From Paracoccaceae bacterium (GTDB lineage Bacteria > Pseudomonadota > Alphaproteobacteria > Rhodobacterales > Rhodobacteraceae), in contig JAFMHE010000012.1 of assembly GCA_017854675.1 (NCBI GenBank), forward strand, positions 1 to 32,573: 32,573 bases of DNA. Direction: 5' to 3'. The notes under the pieces are model-generated. The model was given only the letters and a program-made list of their open reading frames with translations, did no database searches and had not been told where the DNA came from. Position 1 is the stretch's first letter; every line of letters begins with the position of its first letter. Shown here in pieces: positions 1 to 9,003 of the stretch. A program made the translations under genes and the position numbers.

Positions 1-1322
1 TGTGCGTGGCACGTCATGGCAAGATCTTGCGCCGAGGCCCCGAATTCCATCGCAACACAGATTTCGTGGATCAGATCACCCGCAGATGGCCCGATGATAT
101 GCGCGCCCAAAATGCGGTCGGTGTCTTTGTCCGCGAGGATTTTCACAAAACCGTCGCCTGCAAAGTTCGCTTTGGCACGGGCGTTGCCCATAAAGCTGAA
201 CTTGCCGACTTTGTAGGCGCGGCCCGCTTCTTTGAGGGTCGCTTCGGTTTCACCGACATTGGCAACCTCCGGGTGGGTATAAATCACGCCGGGGATAAGG
301 CCGTAGTTCACATGCCCGTGCTTACCCGCGATCACTTCCGCGACGGCCATGCCTTCGTCTTCGGCTTTGTGTGCAAGCATCGGACCTTCGATCACGTCAC
401 CGATGGCATAGACCCCTTTGACGGAGGTTTCCCACTTGTCGTTTACGGCGATCTGGCCGCGCTTGGTCATCTCGATGTTCAACGCGTCCAGACCAAGCCC
501 GTCGGTCAAAGGCTTGCGCCCTGTTGCGACCAGAACTGTATCTGCGTCGATGACATGTTCGCTGTCATCTTTGCGCAGTTTGTAGTGCACCTTGGCTTTG
601 GATTTGCTGGCTTCGGTTTTCTGGACCGCAGCGCCCATGATGAAGTTCAGGCCCTGCTTTGTCAGAATCCGTTGGAATGTTTTCTGAACCTCCGGGTCCA
701 TGCCGGGGGTGATGGCATCAAGGAATTCCACAACCGTCACTTCGGAGCCGAGACGCGCGTAGACGCTGCCCAGTTCAAGACCGATCACACCCGCACCGAT
801 CACGACCAGTTTCTTGGGCACTTTGCCCAGTTCAAGCGCACCCGTGGAGGTTACCACAATTTTTTCGTCAACCTCGACGCCGGGCAGTGATGCAGGCTCT
901 GAACCTGATGCAATGATGATATGTTTGGCCTCATGGACCTCATCGCCAACCTTGACCTTGCCCGCCTCGGGGATTGTACCCCAGCCTTTAAGCCAGTCGA
1001 TCTTGTTCTTTTTGAACAGGAATTCGATGCCTTTGGTGTTGGTGTCGATGGTGGATGTTTTATATTTCTGCATCTGGGGCCAGTCGACCGAGGGGCTTTT
1101 GCCCTTGAGACCCATTTCGGCAAAGTTGTGTTCGGCCTCATGCAGCATATGGCTGGCGTGCAGCAATGCCTTTGACGGGATACAGCCCACGTTCAGGCAG
1201 GTGCCGCCCAAGGTATCGCGCCCCTCGACGCAAGCGGTTTTCAGGCCCAGTTGCGCACAGCGGATTGCAGCGACATAGCCGCCGGGGCCGGAACCGATGA
1301 TGATGACGTCGTAACTGGACAT
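1..1322 (-). CDS. lpd: Dihydrolipoyl dehydrogenase (E3), 3' end cut by window edge
   Basis: E3 flavoprotein that reoxidises dihydrolipoamide of the 2-oxoglutarate dehydrogenase complex with NAD+. About 440 codons are visible, open from the ATG at 1322-1320 to the window edge. The N-terminus holds the FAD-binding glycines G10-x-G12-x-x-G15 and the redox disulfide motif [13 protein letters not shown] with C42 and C47. The last visible residues (QDLAMTCHA) match the start of the family's C-terminal interface motif. The catalytic His-Pro and roughly 20 further residues should lie just left of position 1. The start is supported by AAGGAG a few bases upstream. It is the last gene of the suc operon, separated from the MAPEG gene by a 100-bp gap that holds a palindromic repeat. 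Bacteria often have a second lpd with the pyruvate dehydrogenase genes; location argues that this one serves SucAB. Confidence 0.95.
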   Translation of the reverse strand, partial: MSSYDVIIIGSGPGGYVAAIRCAQLGLKTACVEGRDTLGGTCLNVGCIPSKALLHASHMLHEAEHNFAEMGLKGKSPSVDWPQMQKYKTSTIDTNTKGIEFLFKKNKIDWLKGWGTIPEAGKVKVGDEVHEAKHIIIASGSEPASLPGVEVDEKIVVTSTGALELGKVPKKLVVIGAGVIGLELGSVYARLGSEVTVVEFLDAITPGMDPEVQKTFQRILTKQGLNFIMGAAVQKTEASKSKAKVHYKLRKDDSEHVIDADTVLVATGRKPLTDGLGLDALNIEMTKRGQIAVNDKWETSVKGVYAIGDVIEGPMLAHKAEDEGMAVAEVIAGKHGHVNYGLIPGVIYTHPEVANVGETEATLKEAGRAYKVGKFSFMGNARAKANFAGDGFVKILADKDTDRILGAHIIGPSAGDLIHEICVAMEFGASAQDLAMTCHA

Positions 1323-1363
1323 GGGGATCTCCTTGAATGCGTCGGTTGGTGCGGGCGAGGGTA

Positions 1364-1420
1364 GGGGGGCCAGCCCCCCGGCGCAAGCGCCTCCCCCCGG
1401 AGGTTTATTTGGAAAATTGA
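1364..1420. repeat. Dispersed GC-rich double-hairpin repeat, copy 1
   Basis: Two adjacent hairpins are followed by an A/T-rich tail. Hairpin 1 (1364-1379) is GGGGGGC-CA-GCCCCCC. Hairpin 2 (1380-1391) is GGCGC-AA-GCGCC. The tail begins TCCCCCCGGAGG and continues TTTATTTGGAAAA. The same architecture recurs at 32469-32533. It lies inside the suc operon between the MAPEG gene and lpd. I recall similar GGGGGCCAGCCCCC elements as common intergenic repeats in Roseobacter genomes. In this position it could stabilise the upstream transcript or attenuate lpd. Confidence 0.7.
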
Positions 1421-1422
1421 AG

Positions 1423-1830
1423 TTAGAGCAGGGCAGCGATCAGCATGAACGCGGTCGCGAGGAAGCCTGCGAACCATATGAAAGAGCGGGCAGGGTTCCA
1501 GCCGAGAACGTAAGCAGGGACATAGGCGATGCGCGCGATGAAGTAGATCCATGCGCAGGCTGCGGTGAAAGAGGAGCTTTGGCCCGTGGTGTGGATGACC
1601 AGAGCGGCAATTGCGAACAGGAGCAGCCCTTGGAAATGGTTGTCAAAGGCGCGGCCAAGGCGGGCGGTTCTTTCCGACATTTCGCGGGATGGTTCCCGGT
1701 CGCGCGGCGACATCGTGTAACCCGTGCCGAGTTCCATGTTTGCGGGCACCGCATAGAGGGCGAATTGCACGAATTGCAGCAATGTAGCGAGGGTGAGGGC
1801 AGTGAGTTCTGGGGTCATGGAGACGGTCAT
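1423..1830 (-). CDS. MAPEG family integral membrane protein
   Basis: 135-residue membrane protein with about four hydrophobic segments. It fits the MAPEG family (membrane-associated proteins in eicosanoid and glutathione metabolism), whose bacterial members are mostly uncharacterised. Visible signatures are an N-terminal helix with a polar N-A-E-type turn ([10 protein letters not shown]), the [14 protein letters not shown] segment typical of the cytosolic loop, and the R-I-A-Y-V-P-A-Y motif in the third helix. The start at 1830 lies 9 bp after the thioesterase stop and has no clear ribosome-binding site, so it is probably translationally coupled. A second ATG lies at 1818. Its role in this operon is unknown; glutathione-dependent chemistry is only a family-level guess. 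Confidence 0.85.
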   Translation of the reverse strand: MTVSMTPELTALTLATLLQFVQFALYAVPANMELGTGYTMSPRDREPSREMSERTARLGRAFDNHFQGLLLFAIAALVIHTTGQSSSFTAACAWIYFIARIAYVPAYVLGWNPARSFIWFAGFLATAFMLIAALL

Positions 1831-1839
1831 TTCATGTAA

Positions 1840-2271
1840 TCAGGCAAACGAAATACGTCTGCCGGTTGCGAGTAGCGTGCCGCAGGCGACCCAGTCGCCA
1901 TTCTGTTTGACCATGATTTCGGATGCACCTACGCAGGTGGTTTTGCCAATCTGTTTGGCCTCCCCAATCGCCCTTAAGCGGGTACCAACCGATTTTCCAA
2001 GCATCTTGATCGTGAAATCCAATGTCGACATGGGATTGCCTGCTGGCATCGCCGACGTCACTGCAAGCATGGCAGCCATATCCCCCAGCGCGCCGACGGA
2101 ACTGGCGGCGAACGATCCCGGAGGGGCCTCCAACGCAGGGCTGAGCGGAACTTCCAGGATCACTGATCCTTTTGTTGCAGACACGATCTCAACCCCCAGC
2201 GCTGGTGCGAATGGCATCGCACCGAGCAGCGAAGACAGAAGCGCCTTGAGGTCGGCATCGCCATCACTCAT
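1840..2271 (-). CDS. PaaI-type hotdog-fold acyl-CoA thioesterase
   Basis: 143-residue single-domain hotdog protein resembling the PaaI thioesterase family. The central part (LGDMAAMLAVTSAMPAG) corresponds to the long hotdog helix, and the following STLDFTIKMLG is a typical hotdog strand. The ATG at 2271 lies 2 bp after the sucB stop (TAG-CA-ATG), so translation is likely coupled. Members hydrolyse acyl-CoA thioesters. Its place between sucB and the MAPEG gene suggests release of CoA from an off-pathway thioester, but the substrate cannot be read from sequence. Confidence 0.82.
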   Translation of the reverse strand: MSDGDADLKALLSSLLGAMPFAPALGVEIVSATKGSVILEVPLSPALEAPPGSFAASSVGALGDMAAMLAVTSAMPAGNPMSTLDFTIKMLGKSVGTRLRAIGEAKQIGKTTCVGASEIMVKQNGDWVACGTLLATGRRISFA

Positions 2272-2273
2272 TG

Positions 2274-3812
2274 CTACAAATCCATCAACAACCGGCGTGG
2301 GTCTTCCAACATCTCTTTGACGCGTACAAGGAACGTCACAGCGCCTTTGCCGTCGATGATCCGGTGGTCGTAGCTGAGCGAAATATACATCATCGGGCGG
2401 ATCACGATTTCACCACCGACAACCATTGCGCGGTCCTGAATTTTCGCCATGCCAAGGATACCGGACTGCGGCGGGTTCAGGATCGGCGCGGTCATTAGCG
2501 AGCCGTAGACACCACCGTTGGAGATGGTGAAGGTGCCGCCGGTCATGTCGGCCATGGTCAGTTTGCCATCACGGGCCTTTTTGCCCATGATATTGATGCC
2601 TTTTTCGATTTCGGCAAATGACATGGTATCCACGTCGCGGATTACCGGCACCACCAAGCCCGTGGGCGTGCCTGCAGCGACACCCATGTGGACGTAGTTT
2701 TTATAGATCACGTCGGTGCCGTCGATCTCTGCGTTGACCTCGGGGATCTCTTTCAGCGCATGGCAGCATGCTTTGGTGAAGAAAGACATAAAGCCCATCC
2801 GCACGCCGTGTTTCTTTTCAAAATCAGCTTTATAGGTGTTCCGGATCGCCATTACTTCGGTCATGTCGACCTCGTTAAAGGTGGTCAGGATCGCGGCGGT
2901 ATTCTGGGCTTCTTTCAGGCGGCGGGCCATCGTCTGCTTGAGGCGGGTCATCTTGACGCGCTCCTCGCGGGAGGCATCGTCAGCGGCAGACGGCGCGCGC
3001 GCTTTGGCAGGAGCGGCTGCGGGCGCGGATGATGTTGTGCCAGCGGCAAGCGCCTTGGCGACGTCCTCTTTCATCACACGGCCATCTCGGCCAGAGCCTG
3101 TGACGGCGTCGCGGTCAATGCCTGCCTCGGCCATGGCTTTCTTGGCGGATGGGGCGTCTTCGATGTCTTTGCCGCCAGATGCAGGGGCGGCTGCCGGGGC
3201 AGGCGCTGTTTCTTGAGCCGATGCGGACGCAGCGGCACCTGCACCGGATGAAATCACCGCCAGCTTGGCGGATGCCTCAACCGTACTGCCTTCTTCGGCG
3301 AGGATTTCTGTCAGGGTGCCTGCCGCCGGGGATGGTACTTCGACGCTGACTTTATCGGTTTCCAACTCGCAGAGCATTTCATCCTGCGCGACGGTATCTC
3401 CGACCTTTTTGAACCATGTTGAAACGGTGGCCTCCGTGACACTTTCGCCCAATGTGGGAACCATCACATCAACAGATGCGGCACCACTGTCCTCCTCGCG
3501 CAGTTTCACGTCTGACGCGCCTGCGTCGATGGACTTGGGGGCAGGGCTTGGCTCTTCCTTGGTCGCTGGCGCTGCGTCGCCTTCGGAGATATTGGCAAGC
3601 AGGGCGTCCACGCCAACGGTTTCGCCTTCGGCAGCAATAATCTCGGACAATGTGCCTGCAACGGGGCTGGGCACTTCGACCGTGACTTTGTCTGTCTCAA
3701 GCTCACATAGCATTTCATCGACCGCAACGGTATCGCCGGGTTTCTTGAACCATGTGGCCACTGTCGCCTCGGTCACGGATTCACCTAGTGTGGGTACGCG
3801 TACATCAGTCAT
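2274..3812 (-). CDS. sucB: 2-oxoglutarate dehydrogenase E2 (dihydrolipoyl succinyltransferase) with two lipoyl domains
   Basis: 512-residue E2 core of the 2-oxoglutarate dehydrogenase complex; it transfers the succinyl group from lipoate to CoA. Domains in order: lipoyl 1 (residues 2-78, lipoyl Lys42 in ETDKV), an acidic/Pro linker, lipoyl 2 (114-190, Lys154 in ETDKV), an Ala/Pro-rich linker, an E3-binding domain (about 218-254), and a catalytic domain (about 285-512) with the active-site motif SYDHRIIDG (His483, Asp487). E. coli-type SucB has one lipoyl domain and about 405 residues, so this protein carries an extra domain and linker. The ATG is 3 bp after the sucA stop, with GAGAAAGAA just upstream. 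Confidence 0.97.
   Translation of the reverse strand: MTDVRVPTLGESVTEATVATWFKKPGDTVAVDEMLCELETDKVTVEVPSPVAGTLSEIIAAEGETVGVDALLANISEGDAAPATKEEPSPAPKSIDAGASDVKLREEDSGAASVDVMVPTLGESVTEATVSTWFKKVGDTVAQDEMLCELETDKVSVEVPSPAAGTLTEILAEEGSTVEASAKLAVISSGAGAAASASAQETAPAPAAAPASGGKDIEDAPSAKKAMAEAGIDRDAVTGSGRDGRVMKEDVAKALAAGTTSSAPAAAPAKARAPSAADDASREERVKMTRLKQTMARRLKEAQNTAAILTTFNEVDMTEVMAIRNTYKADFEKKHGVRMGFMSFFTKACCHALKEIPEVNAEIDGTDVIYKNYVHMGVAAGTPTGLVVPVIRDVDTMSFAEIEKGINIMGKKARDGKLTMADMTGGTFTISNGGVYGSLMTAPILNPPQSGILGMAKIQDRAMVVGGEIVIRPMMYISLSYDHRIIDGKGAVTFLVRVKEMLEDPRRLLMDL
3243..3473 (-). repeat. Second lipoyl-domain copy within sucB
   Basis: Encodes SucB residues 114-190. By hand alignment, about 60 of 77 residues match residues 2-78 at a constant offset of 112 residues, including the whole run around the lipoyl lysine. 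This is an internal tandem duplication of the lipoyl domain. Confidence 0.9.
3579..3809 (-). repeat. First lipoyl-domain copy within sucB
   Basis: Encodes SucB residues 2-78, the partner of the repeat at 3243-3473. Most differences between the copies fall in the last third, away from the lipoylated hairpin. Confidence 0.9.
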
Positions 3813-3815
3813 GGT

Positions 3816-6776
3816 TCATTCTTTCTCAAGTGTCAGCGCCTCATTGATGAGGTCCGCCTGTTGTTGCTTGTGCATCGACGCCAGACCCGTGGCGGGCGAG
3901 GCAGCGGTGGCGCGGCCGGCATAGACGGGCCGTGTGTTCTTGGCTTTGATCCGGCCAAGGACCCATTCGATATTCGGCTCAATGAAGGTCCAGGCGCCCT
4001 GGTTTTTAGGCTCTTCCTGACACCAGATCATGTCGGCGTGTTTGAAACGCTCCAGCTCTTTGACCGCGGATTGCGCGGGGAAGGGGTAGAATTGTTCGAA
4101 CCGCAGCAGATAGATGTCGTCTATGCCGCGTGCGTCACGCTCTTCCAGCAGATCGTAATAGACCTTGCCGGAACACATTACGACGCGCTTGATCTTGTCG
4201 TCGGCGACCAGTTTGGTGTCTGAATTGCCGTGCTGAGCATCGTCCCACAACACGCGGTGGAAAGAGCTGCCGGTTGTGAACTCCTCCGCCGTGCTGACAG
4301 CCATCTTGTGGCGCAGCAGGGATTTCGGGGTCATCAACATCAGCGGCTTGCGGTAGCTGCGGTGCAATTGGCGACGCAGGATGTGGAAATAGTTCGCTGG
4401 TGTTGTGCAATTGGCCACGATCCAGTTGTCCCCGCCACACATGGTCAGGAACCGTTCCAGACGGGCGCTTGAATGTTCGGGGCCTTGGCCCTCGTATCCA
4501 TGCGGCATCAGGCAAACGAGACCGGACATGCGCAGCCATTTGCTCTCTCCCGAACTGATGAACTGGTCGAACATGATCTGGGCACCATTGGCAAAGTCGC
4601 CAAACTGCGCCTCCCACAAAGTCAGTGCGTTGGGTTCGGCCAGCGAATAGCCGTACTCAAAACCAAGCACCGCATATTCCGACAGCATTGAGTCGATGAC
4701 TTCGTACTCTGCCTGACCCTCGCGGATGTGGTTCAGCGGGTAATAGCGGTCCTCGTTTTCCTGATTGATCAAGGCGGAATGGCGTTGGCTGAATGTGCCG
4801 CGCGCGCTGTCTTGACCTGCAAGGCGGACTTTGTAGCCTTCGGTCAAAAGAGAACCAAAAGCCAGTGCCTCGGCTGTTGCCCAGTCAAACCCGGTTCCGT
4901 TCTCGAACATTGCGGCCTTGGCTTCCAGCAACCTGCCGACAGTCTTGTGCAGCGGGAAATTGTCGGGTGCGGTGGAGAGTGACTTGCCAACATCCGCGAG
5001 CGTCTCGGGCGCAATCGCAGTCTTGCCGCGCTGGTATTTCTTGCCGCGCTTGTCGAGGTGGGACCACTTGCCATCCAGCCAGTCGGCTTTGTTGGGGCGG
5101 TATTCCTTGCCTGCCTCGAACTCGTCGTTCATGCGTTTTTGGAAATCGGCCTTGAGGTCTTCGATTTCGCCCTCTGGGACAAGCCCGTCCTTCACCAGAC
5201 GCTCTGAATAGAGGCTAAGCGTGGTTTTCTGGCCTTTGATCTTTTTGTACATCACCGGGTTGGTGAACATCGGCTCATCGCCCTCGTTGTGACCAAAACG
5301 GCGGTAGCAGATGATGTCGATCACTACGTCTTTGTGGAACTTCTGGCGGAATTCTGTCGCGACCCGTGCGGCGTGTACGACGGCTTCGGGATCGTCACCG
5401 TTTACGTGGAAAATTGGCGCCTCAACCACCAGCGCATTGTCGGTGGGATAGGGGGAGGACCGTGAAAAGTGCGGCGCTGTGGTGAAACCGATCTGGTTGT
5501 TGACCACGATGTGCATGGTGCCGCCGGTCTTGTGACCCTTGAGGCCCGAGAGCGCAAAGCATTCGGCCACGACACCTTGACCCGCAAAGGCCGCATCCCC
5601 GTGTAAAAGCAGTGGCATAACAGCGATCCGCTGGGAATCGTTCAACTGGTCTTGCTTGGCGCGGACTTTGCCGATGACCACCGGGTTCACGGCCTCAAGG
5701 TGGGACGGGTTCGCAGTCAGGCTGAGATGCACGATATTGTCGTCGAACTCGCGGTCAGAGGACGCGCCGAGGTGATATTTCACATCGCCAGAGCCGTCTA
5801 CATCTTCGGGCTTGAAACTGCCGCCCTGAAATTCGTTGAAAATCGCGCGGTAGGGCTTTTGCATCACATTGGCGAGAACCGACAGCCGACCCCGGTGCGG
5901 CATGCCAATAACGATTTCGCGCACACCCAACTGGCCGCCGCGCTTGATGATCTGTTCCATTGCTGGGATCAGGCTTTCGCCGCCATCCAGACCGAAACGT
6001 TTGGTGCCCATGTATTTGACGTGCAGGAATTTCTCGAACCCTTCGGCCTCGACCAGCTTGTTCAGGATCGCCTTGCGCCCGTTTTTGGTAAAGGCGATTT
6101 CCTTGCCGTAGCCTTCGATGCGTTCCTTTAGCCAACCTGCTTCTTCGGGGTTGGAAATATGCATGTATTGCAGCGCAAAGGTGCCACAGTATGTGGACTT
6201 TACGATGTCCAAAATCTGCTTCATCGTCGCGATTTCGAGGCCAAGCACATTGTCGATAAAGATCGGGCGATCCATGTCGGCATCGGTAAATCCGTAGGCT
6301 TTGGCGTCCAGTTCAGGATGGTTGCCCATATCGCGCATGCCAAGCGGGTCCAGATCAGCGGCCAAATGGCCCCGGATGCGGTAGGCCCGGATCAGCATCA
6401 GCGCGCGCAGGCTGTCCAGCACGGCCTGTTTGACTTGCGCGTCGGTAATCTCTGCGCCTTTCTCGGCGGCTTTTGCCTTGATCTTGTCGCCAGCGGCCTT
6501 GGCCTCAGCGGGTTCGGGCCACATGCCTGTCAGCGCGCCCATGACATCACTTTCGGGCGAGGGCGGCCAATCACTGCGCGCCCAAGACGGGCCGGTGGCC
6601 TCTGCCTCAACCGTTTTGCGGTCATCGCCCATTGCCTTGAAAAACACATGCCACGCCTCATCGACGGAACTGGGATCAGAGGCATAGCGCGCATACATCT
6701 GTTCGAGGTAGGCGGCATTGTCGCCTTCCATAAAGGAAGATGCGTGGAAATGGTCGTTGGCAGGTTGTTCGGTCAT
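3816..6776 (-). CDS. sucA: 2-oxoglutarate dehydrogenase E1 component
   Basis: 986-residue thiamine diphosphate-dependent E1 that decarboxylates 2-oxoglutarate and succinylates the E2 lipoate. It contains the N-terminal E1o tail (FMEGDNAAYLEQMYARY), the GMPHRGRLSVL motif (His294), the cofactor motif GDAAFAGQG (393-401) and NNQIGFTT (426-433). The C-terminal transketolase-like region includes HGYEGQGPEHSSAR. The ATG at 6776 is preferred over one at 6809 because it has GGAGA about 10 bases upstream, gives the usual length near 985 residues, and does not overlap the lipoprotein gene. The stop is 3 bp before sucB. It sits between the lipoprotein gene and sucB in the suc operon. Confidence 0.97.
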   Translation of the reverse strand: MTEQPANDHFHASSFMEGDNAAYLEQMYARYASDPSSVDEAWHVFFKAMGDDRKTVEAEATGPSWARSDWPPSPESDVMGALTGMWPEPAEAKAAGDKIKAKAAEKGAEITDAQVKQAVLDSLRALMLIRAYRIRGHLAADLDPLGMRDMGNHPELDAKAYGFTDADMDRPIFIDNVLGLEIATMKQILDIVKSTYCGTFALQYMHISNPEEAGWLKERIEGYGKEIAFTKNGRKAILNKLVEAEGFEKFLHVKYMGTKRFGLDGGESLIPAMEQIIKRGGQLGVREIVIGMPHRGRLSVLANVMQKPYRAIFNEFQGGSFKPEDVDGSGDVKYHLGASSDREFDDNIVHLSLTANPSHLEAVNPVVIGKVRAKQDQLNDSQRIAVMPLLLHGDAAFAGQGVVAECFALSGLKGHKTGGTMHIVVNNQIGFTTAPHFSRSSPYPTDNALVVEAPIFHVNGDDPEAVVHAARVATEFRQKFHKDVVIDIICYRRFGHNEGDEPMFTNPVMYKKIKGQKTTLSLYSERLVKDGLVPEGEIEDLKADFQKRMNDEFEAGKEYRPNKADWLDGKWSHLDKRGKKYQRGKTAIAPETLADVGKSLSTAPDNFPLHKTVGRLLEAKAAMFENGTGFDWATAEALAFGSLLTEGYKVRLAGQDSARGTFSQRHSALINQENEDRYYPLNHIREGQAEYEVIDSMLSEYAVLGFEYGYSLAEPNALTLWEAQFGDFANGAQIMFDQFISSGESKWLRMSGLVCLMPHGYEGQGPEHSSARLERFLTMCGGDNWIVANCTTPANYFHILRRQLHRSYRKPLMLMTPKSLLRHKMAVSTAEEFTTGSSFHRVLWDDAQHGNSDTKLVADDKIKRVVMCSGKVYYDLLEERDARGIDDIYLLRFEQFYPFPAQSAVKELERFKHADMIWCQEEPKNQGAWTFIEPNIEWVLGRIKAKNTRPVYAGRATAASPATGLASMHKQQQADLINEALTLEKE

Positions 6777-6799
6777 TGGAAGGTATCTCCAAACTGGGT

Positions 6800-7183
6800 C
6801 TAGCGGCAATAAAAGTACTGAATTCTCAGGTCTTTCGTTTGAGCAAGTACTGAAGGTGGCGCATTCTTTATGACCAATCCTTCATCTCGGTCCACACGAT
6901 CAAATGTCACGCGCCGATATCTGCACATACGTTCACGAGCAGCGGCAAGTCTCTGCTGCGAAAGCCGATCCGAAGAATACATAACAGTGTATTGTTTTGG
7001 ACGGGGACTGTAGCTGATGCTCAAAATTGATCCATCGTCTACGCCGGTTATCAGAGCAAGCTTTTCGGAGCTATCGGCGGTAGGCTTTCCTCCCGTGTCA
7101 AATTCACCCGATGACGTGGGCGTGCAAGCCGCAGCGGCCACACACATCAACGGGATAAATATGAAACGCGACAATTGCCTCAC
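6800..7183 (-). CDS. Putative lipoprotein between sucD and sucA
   Basis: 127-residue protein of unknown function. It has a basic start, a hydrophobic stretch, and a lipobox-like VAAAAC with Cys20, so it is probably a lipid-anchored envelope protein. The mature part is rich in charged residues and contains the conserved-looking stretch [18 protein letters not shown] and a C-terminal Cys (YFYCR). The start is a GTG at 7183-7181 that overlaps the sucD stop as GTGA, a typical coupling junction, with AAAGGGG just before it. An internal ATG at 7147 would remove most of the signal peptide and is less likely. The stop is 23 bp before sucA. Confidence 0.75.
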   Translation of the reverse strand: MRQLSRFIFIPLMCVAAAACTPTSSGEFDTGGKPTADSSEKLALITGVDDGSILSISYSPRPKQYTVMYSSDRLSQQRLAAARERMCRYRRVTFDRVDRDEGLVIKNAPPSVLAQTKDLRIQYFYCR

Positions 7184-8067
7184 CCCTTTGCAATCGCTTC
7201 TTTGACAGCTTCGCCCAGTGTGGCGGGGCTTTCGGCGACCGTGATACCTGCGGCTTTCATCGCTTCGATCTTGTCCTCGGCACCGCCTTTGCCGCCTGCG
7301 ACAATCGCGCCTGCGTGGCCCATGCGGCGGCCGGGAGGGGCTGTGCGGCCCGCGATGAAACCCGCGGTGGGTTTCCAGCGGCCTTTCTTGCGCTCGTCGG
7401 CAAGGAACTGTGCGGCTTCTTCTTCGGCGGAGCCACCGATTTCACCGATCATGATGATGGATTGTGTTTCAGGGTCGGCAAGGAACATCTCAAGTACGTC
7501 GATGTGCTCTGTGCCTTTGATTGGGTCGCCGCCGATGCCCACAGCGGTGGACTGGCCGTAACCCAGATCGGTGGTCTGTTTGACCGCCTCGTAGGTCAGC
7601 GTGCCGGAGCGCGAGACGACGCCGCAAGAGCCGCGTTTGTGGATGTGGCCGGGCATGATGCCGATTTTACATGCGTCCGGTGTGATTACGCCGGGGCAGT
7701 TGGGGCCGATCAGGCGCGACTTGGAGCCCTCAAGCGCGCGCTTGACGCGCATCATATCGAGAACAGGGATGCCTTCGGTGATGCAGACGATCAATTCCAT
7801 TTCGGCGTCGATCGCCTCAAGGATTGAATCGGCGGCAAAGGGCGGCGGCACATAGATCACAGAGGCATTGGCACCCGTGGTATGACGCGCCTCGTGGACG
7901 GAGTTGAAGACCGGCAGGTCCAGATGTGTCTGGCCGCCTTTGCCGGGGGTCACGCCGCCGACCATCTTGGTGCCATAAGCAATCGCCTGTTCGGTGTGGA
8001 ACGTGCCCTGCGAGCCGGTGAGGCCCTGACAGATGACTTTGGTGTTTTCGTCTACGAGTACGGCCAT
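7180..8067 (-). CDS. sucD: Succinyl-CoA synthetase alpha subunit
   Basis: 295-residue CoA-binding, phosphorylated subunit of succinyl-CoA synthetase, which makes ATP or GTP from succinyl-CoA. It shows the CoA-binding N-terminal Rossmann motif ([15 protein letters not shown]), the GPNCPGVI loop, and the phosphohistidine segment [11 protein letters not shown] with His251 preceded by [12 protein letters not shown]. Length is normal. AAGGAA lies about 10 bases upstream of the ATG. Unusually, it is separated from sucC by two unrelated genes, and a 129-bp non-coding gap precedes it, so it may also have its own promoter. Confidence 0.97.
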   Translation of the reverse strand: MAVLVDENTKVICQGLTGSQGTFHTEQAIAYGTKMVGGVTPGKGGQTHLDLPVFNSVHEARHTTGANASVIYVPPPFAADSILEAIDAEMELIVCITEGIPVLDMMRVKRALEGSKSRLIGPNCPGVITPDACKIGIMPGHIHKRGSCGVVSRSGTLTYEAVKQTTDLGYGQSTAVGIGGDPIKGTEHIDVLEMFLADPETQSIIMIGEIGGSAEEEAAQFLADERKKGRWKPTAGFIAGRTAPPGRRMGHAGAIVAGGKGGAEDKIEAMKAAGITVAESPATLGEAVKEAIAKG

Positions 8068-8196
8068 GTGAGGCTTTTCCTTGTGTTATTCGGTCTTAAG
8101 TGGCGTGAGCAAAGGCGATGCATGCCCACATAGAAAGAAGCTGAGAATGGGAGCGATCCATTGTCGGCGGTGAGTGTCGGGTGCGCGTTACATACG

Positions 8197-9003
8197 TCAT
8201 GCAGATACCCCAGTCGGCAATTTGCGCAAGAGAACTGAAATGTTGTCATCGACCGGTCGTGTGACCTTGTTGATCAACGTTGTGCCAAAGCCTGCGCGCG
8301 CAACAGTGTCGCGCAAGGTTTCAAGCGTGAAATAATTTACGTGATCGGGATAGCGGAAACCGCACCATTTGGGTCCGATGACTTTGCGGTTCACAGAGCC
8401 GTAGTTTGGCACGCGGACGAACACAGCGCCGGTGTGTTTGAGCGCGCGGTGCGCGCCGCGCAGCACGCCCATGACGTCCGTTTCATGTTCCAGATAAGAA
8501 AACATCACGATGCCGTCGAATTGTTCTGGCTCAAAGTCATGGATCGCCTCGGCGCCTGCGCCATGCAGGCAATACCCACCGGCGGCGCGCATGACCTTGT
8601 CCGCATGCGCGTGCAACGCCGTCGATAGTTCGATCCCGTAAGGCGTCATCGGCGCGGTGATCCTGTCCCCTGCGCCACATCCGATGTCGAGGACATGACC
8701 ATCGTTGAACCAGCGCCTGAAGCTGCTGGTTTTGTCACGGGTCATGCCAAATGCGGTGCGGATACGGCGGATGGCAGGGCTGAGCGGGGTAGAACCCTTG
8801 GAGGCCTTCTTTTTCTTGACGTAGGTCTTCTCCCACGCAAAGTCCTCTTCCAAGGCCTCATAGGCAGGGGGATTGCGCAAGTATGTCAATTCGCAGTTAT
8901 CGCAGGTCACTATTTGCCAAGGGTCGGGTGAATAGGCCGCAATTGGTACTGCGTTGGTACCATCACAGGTCGGGCAATTGCGCAAGGATACGGTGTCTTT
9001 CAT
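8197..9003 (-). CDS. Class I SAM methyltransferase with N-terminal zinc ribbon, between sucC and sucD
   Basis: 268-residue cytosolic protein. The N-terminus has two CxxC pairs (C10/C13 and C34/C37) forming a probable zinc ribbon, followed by a basic linker (KKKKASKG). The SAM-binding motif VLDIGCGAGD is at 104-113, followed by YGIEL and SYLEHETD, a Methyltransf_23-like pattern. The C-terminal block VPNYGSVNRK...FRYPDHVNYFTLETL is typical of small-molecule or glycan methyltransferases in this group. The ATG overlaps the previous stop as ATGA. The substrate is unknown. Its position between the two succinyl-CoA synthetase subunit genes means it is co-expressed with TCA enzymes, not necessarily that it acts on them. 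Confidence 0.85.
   Translation of the reverse strand: MKDTVSLRNCPTCDGTNAVPIAAYSPDPWQIVTCDNCELTYLRNPPAYEALEEDFAWEKTYVKKKKASKGSTPLSPAIRRIRTAFGMTRDKTSSFRRWFNDGHVLDIGCGAGDRITAPMTPYGIELSTALHAHADKVMRAAGGYCLHGAGAEAIHDFEPEQFDGIVMFSYLEHETDVMGVLRGAHRALKHTGAVFVRVPNYGSVNRKVIGPKWCGFRYPDHVNYFTLETLRDTVARAGFGTTLINKVTRPVDDNISVLLRKLPTGVSA

Noticed and set aside
6-890. 294-codon plus-strand frame at the window start
   Set aside because: Opposite to lpd, which has its FAD and disulfide motifs in the minus frame.
5652-6131. 159-codon plus-strand frame opposite sucA
   Set aside because: Shadow of a conserved enzyme; composition is the reverse complement of sucA codons.
8052-8249. 65-codon minus-strand frame between sucD and the methyltransferase
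   Set aside because: Overlaps both genes in another frame with no ribosome-binding site or known motif.
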